Of a stretch of 64,000 nucleotides of DNA, positions 49,601-58,600 are shown piece by piece (position 1 is the stretch's first letter; each line of letters opens with the position of its first letter). The notes below the pieces were generated by a model that saw only the letters and a program-made list of their open reading frames with translations, ran no database searches and was not told the origin of the DNA. The stretch comes from Psococerastis gibbosa (Eukaryota > Arthropoda > Insecta > Psocodea > Psocidae): the NCBI GenBank assembly GCA_963971405.1, contig OZ020486.1, forward strand, positions 8,641,419-8,705,418, given 5' to 3'. The translations under genes and the position numbers were made by a program.

Positions 49601-52600
49601 CATATTACTTACAATTCTATCTTGTATTTTTTGTATTTTTTCTAAGTAAGTGTTATTATCACGTCCCCATGATGTGATCCTATAACTGATAACTGATTCC
49701 ACTAGTGCATGGTACACCATCTTTCTAGCTTTCAAAGGAACTCCATATTTCAATTGATGCAGTGCTCCACTTGCCAATCTTAGCTTTTTACACATTGGGT
49801 CAATTTGTGTTTGCCAGTTAAAATTCCCATCTCTCCAAATACCAAGATATTTATGCTCTTCTACTACATCTATGAAATCGCTGCATTCGCATCTTGTTGA
49901 GCTTTCATCATTGTGTAACCACTGATGTTGATGGAAAGTGAACTTACATTTCCGTTGTTTAGGCCCCCTGTTTTTTATATGTACTATTTTGGTCTTTGCA
50001 CAATTTATGGTGAGCCCAATATCATGTGATATCTTTTGAATATCTTTAATTACTTTTTGGAGAATACTATTGGCATTGTCGATTTCCTAACACGCCACTA
50101 CTATAGCCGTATCATCGGCGAACATAAGCCCCTTGCCTTTCCCCAATGTTTGCAGTACTTTATTAGTAGCTACTAAGTAGAGGATTGGGCCAATTTTACT
50201 ACCTTGTGGTACGCTTGTTGCCCAGTCTCCGGGGTTACTTGTTGAGTCACACACTTTCACGACAACTTGACGCCCCGTCAGATAGTAATACTATGGTAAT
50301 AATAGTAATATAGTAATAATATAATCAAATAATAATAATAATAATAATATTTTTTTTTTCTTGAAGGACTCTTTATGAGCCTGGGTCTACTTATATTATA
50401 TCCATTCGTCCCTTGTCCAATGCCAACATTACCGATTTGTATTGCTTTCGTATGAAGTTTTGGCCATTGACAAACTGGTATACGTCATCGATGCCAACCT
50501 ACACATCTGACTGTTATGTAGCATAATGTCAAAAATTTGGAACTCAAACCGGAAGGATAAAACACAAAAATGAAATTTAATACCATCTAGACCTAGCTTG
50601 TATTTTGAACAAGAGTATAGGCTAGTCAAAAATGGGGTTTACTTCTAACCCAGGCAAAAAAAAGTGAAACCATGCGGAAAAGTGAAAGGCTTTTAGCATC
50701 TTGAAAACTGAAAAAGAAAGCTTAGTTCCAACGACTATAGCTTTATGAGCTGAAATAAATGTGTATACCTTTTACAGAAAGAACTCAGATTTAAAATACG
50801 TACCAAATAAAAAATGATTTGATTCACTACCTGCGAGATGAGCAAGCCTCACACTTTGACTCACCCGTAAATAACTTGGACCATATAATACTCTGGACCC
50901 GGCATTCTAGATGCATTGCATGAAAAAGTTGGGGGACCAACATTATTCCTATCTTTTACCAGCAGATGACGTCACAGCACAGATTTTTTGAAAAAAAAAA
51001 CATTGCAAAAACTAGCAGTAAGCTTTTAGTGTAAAATCTATTTGGACGGCAAGTTTTTATTTGGAGTTTTCTCACTATTTTACGTTAATAAATAATTTTT
51101 GGGCTGCCTATAACCAAGGCCGTGCCCAGGTTTTGATTCGAAGCTATAGTGTTTAACTTTGGCCAAACTAATTTTTAGATAAAAGCACTTCAAGTTAATA
51201 AGAGTGTACGTTTTTTATTTTCAAATCTATTTTATTCAGGAACAATGCATGTACTCCATTGTACTGATAAGCCTCAAAAATATATCACAGTTTTAGAAAG
51301 TTATCTCAAAATCTTGAAAAATTCAGTTATACACTTTAGTTCATAAACACTTCAATTTATGAATTTTAATAGGTCTATTTATCCTGGAGGTATCGCTCAA
51401 AGTGAATTTATAAGCCTGGGTGTTCTCTGACAAAGGATCACGGATTACAGGGGATGAAGAAACCCCAAGAAGAAAATATAATAAAAAATATTCCTCCCCG
51501 CAACCCGACGACGACCAACCAAAGCTAACTTTTCTTTCACTCGTTTTCTTTCATTGCCTGTGGACAACCCCGTCCAACCATGGGGTAATTGAAATAAATT
51601 TTGAGATTAAGTGCAGTTGTTTCAAATGGTAATTAAATTACCAGAAAAATTTGTCTTACCACTTTATGCACTGTGCAAAAGCATAGGACAGACCCAAGTA
51701 ATGCATACAGCATATTTTTGTCACAAAATGTATTGTGATTATGCATTTAGCATTATTTTGTGTCACTCCACGTAGTTTATAGACTTTTGATTATTGCTTT
51801 CCAATTTATACGTAATATAAAGAAAGCTTTGTGACGGTCGAAACCTTTCTATCGATGATTTCTACCTTCAGGTATGTTTTAGGTGTTAAATTGAGTAACG
51901 AAACCGGACAGGTTGCTTTCCCAGAAAAGTATTTGGTTTTGTAAAAAAAAAATGTTTTTTTGAAAAAAATGATAGAAAATTCACGCTCAAATGCGTTGCG
52001 TGCCCTGCCAGTATTGCTGTGTGGTAATGTGTTGGTCTGAACTATCTAATCTAGAATTTACCTCACCTCCAGTGACGTCAGGTGGACAACCCCCCCCCCC
52101 CCCCCCCGAGATATCGGAAATTTAACCATAGGAAACCTATTTACCATGAAATTACTCATTTTCTCTATCTACTAATTTTGAAAAATTGGAAAGCATGTTC
52201 GAGTAAACTCGGACCGGTTCTTTGGAAGGTGCAAATTTATTAGACGTAGGGCGGATTCTGTAAACTTACAATACGCGGTTGAGTACTCCATACTGTTGTA
52301 AATAAATAAATAAATAAGCTTATAATGTGTTACCAAGAGACAAAGTCTAAAAACGACATCACTTACAATATAAAACATAAAATAATAGATATCCATAGCA
52401 CTTGTACATTAAAGCAAGTGGTATGTTACATATAGTAAGTTATACCTAGTACCGCATATAAAAGAACCGGTCCGAGTTTACCCCAACATGCTTTCCAATT
52501 TATGAAGTAGACTGGGCACGCAATGTATTTTCCATATTTTCTTCAAAAAATATTTTTTACCCAGAACCAAATATTTTTTTGGGAAAACAACCTGTTTGGT

Positions 52601-55600
52601 TTTGTTACTCTATTGAACACCTAAACATATCTGAAGGTAGAAATCACCGAAAGAAAGGTTCCGCAGAAAAATTACTTTTTAGTCATTTTTCATGAAAATT
52701 GAGTTTATTTTTTATTTTTTCCCCCAGAAGCAAACTATCAAAGGGTAAGCGACCCCCCGCATTTTGTTAACATTAATAACGACTACAATATTTGTGAATT
52801 TAAAAGAAATCGTTGGAGCCGTTTTTGGGAAATAATTTTTTTAGACGTTTTTTTTGGAATTTTTTGAGAATAAAACCCCCCGAAATTGAGTTAGCCCCAA
52901 ATAAAGAAAACTGTCTCGAGGTATGATTTTTTTGAACATGCTTGCCACATTTCATCAAAATCGACCGAGTAGTTTGCCCGGAAACCGATGAACAGACAAG
53001 CAGGCGGACAGAGCGACATAGCGACAGAGCGACAGACAGACATTTCTTAAAAACCACTTTTTTGGGTTCCTGGTACCTCAAAACGTGTAAATCCGTTGAA
53101 ATCTCGGAATCGAAAATTTCGACCATCACAAAACATTCCTTATAGCCTACAACGTTATAAATTGAAAAGCAATAAAATAATAGCACTAAAGTACATATAC
53201 ACAATAAAACAATAATATTTTAGGTGCAAAATGTACTACAAAAGCTTGGACGAATATAAATTATTCCTAAGACTAGTGTCATGTCCTTGGGGCTGTGACA
53301 TGAGTAATTAATTGATTTTGGCCAGCCAGAAATACCCAGATCTCATTTGTTTACATAATAATTTGAAATCTCTACCTTAGGCCTATTAAGTCAATGTTTT
53401 AGCTGTGCACAACACTGGCAAATTGTACATAGCATATATGTATGTTTTAGGTTAGAGGCTTCAACCCGGAGACATTGAACTCGGGGTAATCTGCTAGTAA
53501 CATAATATTGACGTAGCTGCGGAAGTGGCAGAAATGGAGGCAAGAAGACACTATAACATAAACTAGAGATCCCCTCTGCGAGCTTAGTAAATGGGAATTA
53601 CTCCACTATTTAGTCCCATTTAAGCTTCTATTTTAGTTCACTTACTTTGTTTGTCAAGTGCAAAGGACAATTAAAATGTGTACGGTATGCCCACTGCTGC
53701 TGGAGCTCTGAAAAAGCGTAAAAAATACCTACAACTGTATTTAATGGGTTTCATTTAATACAATGTAATGTCTTTGTTTACTTCAGACAGCAATAACCAG
53801 TACTAGTGAACCCGTGCATACTTTCCTATTTATAAATTACTATAGGTACCGAGGTAGATAATATGAGTTGTTTCGTTGTGGCCAGCGAGTGTAGTAGCGA
53901 CGATTAAACTGTACCAGTAAGTCTCCTTGAGTAATTAGTACTGGGGTAGATATTGAAAACTGCATATAATCTTCTTCTTCTACTTCTTCGGCCGGTACTC
54001 ACCTGCGCCGAAGGAATATAAATAATATAATATAAATAAAATATATATGTTTATATTTATGAATATTTATGAATATGAATATGTATAATATACATATATA
54101 TACATAATTATATATATGTATATATGTATATATACATATTCATGAATATAAATGTAAACAATTATACCCTTGTAATACAAATAATCTGTGGGCCCCCAAG
54201 TTAATCAACTTGTCGGGGGGTCGCACAGTAAACGCTATGGATGATGCAACATGTTTTCTATTTCATGTCTGTGTTAGCAAATATCATGTACCATAAATAA
54301 TCATAATAATATTAATTGTATATTGACCAGAAATTTGATAAATACATTTAGATAAAATAAATAAATTTGTCAGGACATGTAGCATAGTGGTACGGACTCT
54401 GACTTTCACCCGAAAGGTTGCTGGTTCGAGTCCTACACTGGCTACACTTTCTGGCCATGCTTCGGAGGACATGTAAAGCAGGCGGTCCCGGGCCTTCCTA
54501 GTTGAGTGTAAGAGAAGGCTTTATAGCCCTAACTCCGCTAGGTTGCCTTAGTAATAGAAACAACAAAACGTCCTTATTTATTTTTTATTTTAAATTTCCG
54601 ACAGTACGTCATTGACGGCGATGAGCGTAAAAACCGGTAATATATTATTTACTTACTTACTTAATTCCTTATTCTTTTAAAAATTGAAAATAAAAAATTG
54701 AAATAAACAGTAGTAAGTAATAAGGATAAGTCAATTTGATAAAAAGAAATTTGATAAAATTATCCTGCTATTTTTTTTTTAGACATTTCCATGATCTACT
54801 GTACAATAAGCCGGCCGCCATACCAAGTTGAATCCAGCAGACCAGAGCAGGTTGGAAACATGGTAGGACTTGTCCTGGTCACCTCCGAACTAATCGTGTG
54901 CCTACACTGTGTTTCCCAAGTGGTTCGGAATCCACTATAATCAGGAGGTCCACTGTCCTATGGGCTGGCATAGGACAGTCAAGTCGGAGTCGCTCTATGG
55001 GCCCAAATATGAGGCCTAAGTCGTTATTAACCCGACGAACACTGCTACTTCTACTGTACAATACTATATTTTTAGACATATTGGCATAGAAAATAATTTA
55101 TTTGGATCTGGAAAAAAGTTGGCAGCCCTTAGTCACTCATGCATGTATACAGGTCGTACATAGTAATGAGATGTTTAATATTCAATAGTCTAAGCTGATG
55201 GGGAAGAACAGCTGTTTCCGGTACCCTCTGTTTCGGATGTGGTATACCTACCTAAAGGAACAACCCCTCCCCGCCCAAGCACATCCTCCTTACTTACTTC
55301 CACCCTGACTCGGATCTGTACTTGGTTAAGTCATGCTTTCGCTTGTTGCATAGCGTCAATGGTAAGCTTGTCTCAGCTTGTCCATTATTACTTGTATCCG
55401 GTATAGGCTAACATCGAGTTTGCCAATGTCCAAAAATGCATACGAATACAATATAAATATTGTCCGAAACCCATGGGGTCGTTGGGATAGGGCAAGAGAC
55501 CAATAGGCAATAGGCCATTATAAGTAGATCTAGGTTAATAAAAGAGCTCCAGGACATTACAACTTTTTTTCATTTCTAAGGTTTTACAATTATGATTGTT

Positions 55601-58600
55601 TTCGGCATTGAAAAACCGCATTTTGGCGCGGCTTTGTCGCAGTAGTAGGTAATCGTCTGCTTTTCCTTTTTAGTGGCGTCTAAAATTTCTCAACAAATTC
55701 AATTATTAGCTATTGAAATGAAATGAAACATCGTCTTTATTTCAGGCGAGCTTTAGCCCAGAAGGGGTATTGGCATCCTACGTTCAATTAGCGAATCCTG
55801 CATTGAATCAAACTACCGCTCAAAAATCTTGCGCGGGTTTGTCGCGCTTTGGCGCCCATTCCATTGACCGGCTAGGGCTATTTCCAAAAACAGTGACGTG
55901 GTAGCAGACATTCAAGACATAGGTTGCGTTTCCACCGATCTCGCATTGCAGAATGCAAATGATATTGACGAAACGCCACCTAAGTCTTGAATGTCTGCTA
56001 CCACGTCACCGTTGTTGGAAATAGCCCTAGCCGGTCAATGGAATGGGCACCTTTGAAGGGTATATGTTACGCTCACTGCTGAGAATAAGCCACTGTGGTC
56101 TAATCATTGGGTGTTTAAAATTCCCAATTTTAAGAAATGGGCACATAACCAAACCCTCCTTTTTTGAAAAAAAAAATCATATAGACCTACTTAATTTTGA
56201 GTTGTTCGGAGAAGGGCGCCATTTTTTAGTCTTGCCTCATGCTGTGCTGAAAAAAATTAATTGCATGACCCTGCTTACATTCTTAATTTGGGTTGTCGTT
56301 TTATGGCGTTATTTACTGTTTCAGCTATGCGATACTGTATACCTACGATCCCGCAAGCATTTTCTTCTTACTGCCATTCCCACCCCTCCCCCAATAAAAC
56401 GATTCTGCATACGGTATGCTATGATCTGTGATAATGGGCCATAAGGGGTGCACTGGCAATAAAAATTCCCGATATCCGCGTTCTGGGAGCAATCTCTACA
56501 ATATTTTCTATATCCCGCTCAGTTTTCCATATCTTATATATAGAAGTGCTGGTGGAATTTTCTCAGCAATTCTTCCCCGCCATTATTTATTGAACGACAT
56601 TTAGATGAAAACCATTGTTATCGCAAACGCTCCGAGGAAAGGAATAGCATATTAATAATTTTCACAGGTTCGTAAAAAATGTCTTGGAAACTGACCTAGT
56701 TGGTGATGAAATCTAAATTGAAGAAACTAGAACCACAGTACTTAATGTCTTTAAAGTACAATAGCTGAGCTTCTGTTACTTCTTGACGAGTTAGTCCTCT
56801 GAAAGTTGTAGAGAATTATTTCATAAATAGGCATAATATTGTATTATAGGGTTGTTTTAATTTTTGTTGTTTGGTGATTTTTCTGTGAATTATACAATAG
56901 GACTGGTGTATTTACGTGAAATTTTGGTCGGAATGATTTTCATGAAATTATTACAAAAAAAGAATAATACCATACATATGATATGGCATAAGATACCGAA
57001 CAGTCCTTCACAATTTGGATAGACTACAAATTGCACCAGTCGGAAGTTAAATATACATTTTTTTATGAGTGCCCCTTTAATGGTTCATATACTCATAAAA
57101 CTTAATTAAAAACACTAAAAATATTGGTTAATTGTAAGAGTGGGCTAAAAGGCCCAAAATTCGCCCATATGAAAAATAAAGACAATTTTCTTTCTTTCTT
57201 TCATAAAGAGATAACAATTGTTTGAAATATTTGGAAGACATGAGAATGATCCACGATAAGGAGCCCTAAACAAAGTGTGATTTCCTAAAAAAAAATATGT
57301 AAAAAGTAATACAAATCGAACGCCTAATACATACAATTTAAAAAAAATATTTAAAATTATATTGGCAGTCCTTAATTTGAAGAAAACGCACGTAATTCAC
57401 ATTGAAAGCCGCCTAAAAGATTTTTATAGACCTACTTTACAATAGAAAAGTTGGGAAAACCATCCAAGAAATTCTATCGGAAAATTGCTTTGAAACGCGA
57501 GCTTGTCAATATTATCAGGGCTCGAGTAAAAACCTCTTATACCGAAAGGTAATTATAATCAATCACTTTTTAGTACCCGGTGAACGTACGGAAAAAATCT
57601 TCCTGCTTACCCAGCCCTCAAGAACTTCCCCACTAAATTTTCCCATACTTTTAAAAGTTTATCTAGAGATATTATTTTCCGATCAAGCCGGGAAATAATT
57701 TAAGTTGAAAAAGAGTTTTAGTTAGCGTTAAGCATAGTTTTTACACTTAACCTGTACGTTACAGGTACGTAAAGTTTAATATTTTTGGAAGCTGCAGATG
57801 AGAGGTATTCTAATGGGCTAAATTTATTTCAATTTATATTTCTGTAGAGGGTATTTTAGTTATTTTCATTCCAATCTTAAGAATGCACGTCCCATAGGAA
57901 ATCGGTATACCAAACTCCGTTGATTTTAAAACAATAAACATTGACTTTTTGCTGTTCTATTACTCAGCCAACCTACCGAAGTTAGGTTTATAGAGCCCTC
58001 TTACACTCAACTGGGAAGACCTCCGAAGCATGTTCAGAAAATTTAGCAAGTGTGGACTTTAACCTACTTTTCGGGTGGTAGTCGGAGTCTGTGCCACTAG
58101 TCTACATGTTACAGGTTACAGGCTTCTTATTTTTTCTTTAATTAACAAAGCAAGATTTTAACTATTTGGCTCATGTTGTAGAAGACTACTTCATTCATCA
58201 TAATAATAGGATATTATTAATTTTTGGTACCGTAGCTTTTTCAAAAAAAAAAATGATTGAGGGCTGAGATTTTGCGTAAAGTAGATAGCCCACCATGAAA
58301 AAACTACAAACCTAAAATTCATAATTCCCAATTATAGGATGCAGAAAATAGTCTTTTGCAACTCAGATGTTGCAATATTTTAATAACTTTCTTAGTTATT
58401 TAAGTTAAAATTAAAAATTATTAAATTTCGGGCTGCCAATTGAGACACTCTTTCTCACATTTCAACTCGGAAAACTAAGCACATGTTTGCCTAGAACGTT
58501 TAATCATAGTCTTCAACACCTTGGATAGACAGGTACATTATGTCAGTATGTCAGGACATGTAGACAAACCCGAAAGGTTGCTGGCTCGAGTCCCACACTT

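Noticed and set aside
56043-56444. 133-codon plus-strand open frame as a gene
   Set aside because: It begins inside a foldback element arm, has no recognisable domain and uses AT-rich intron-like DNA.
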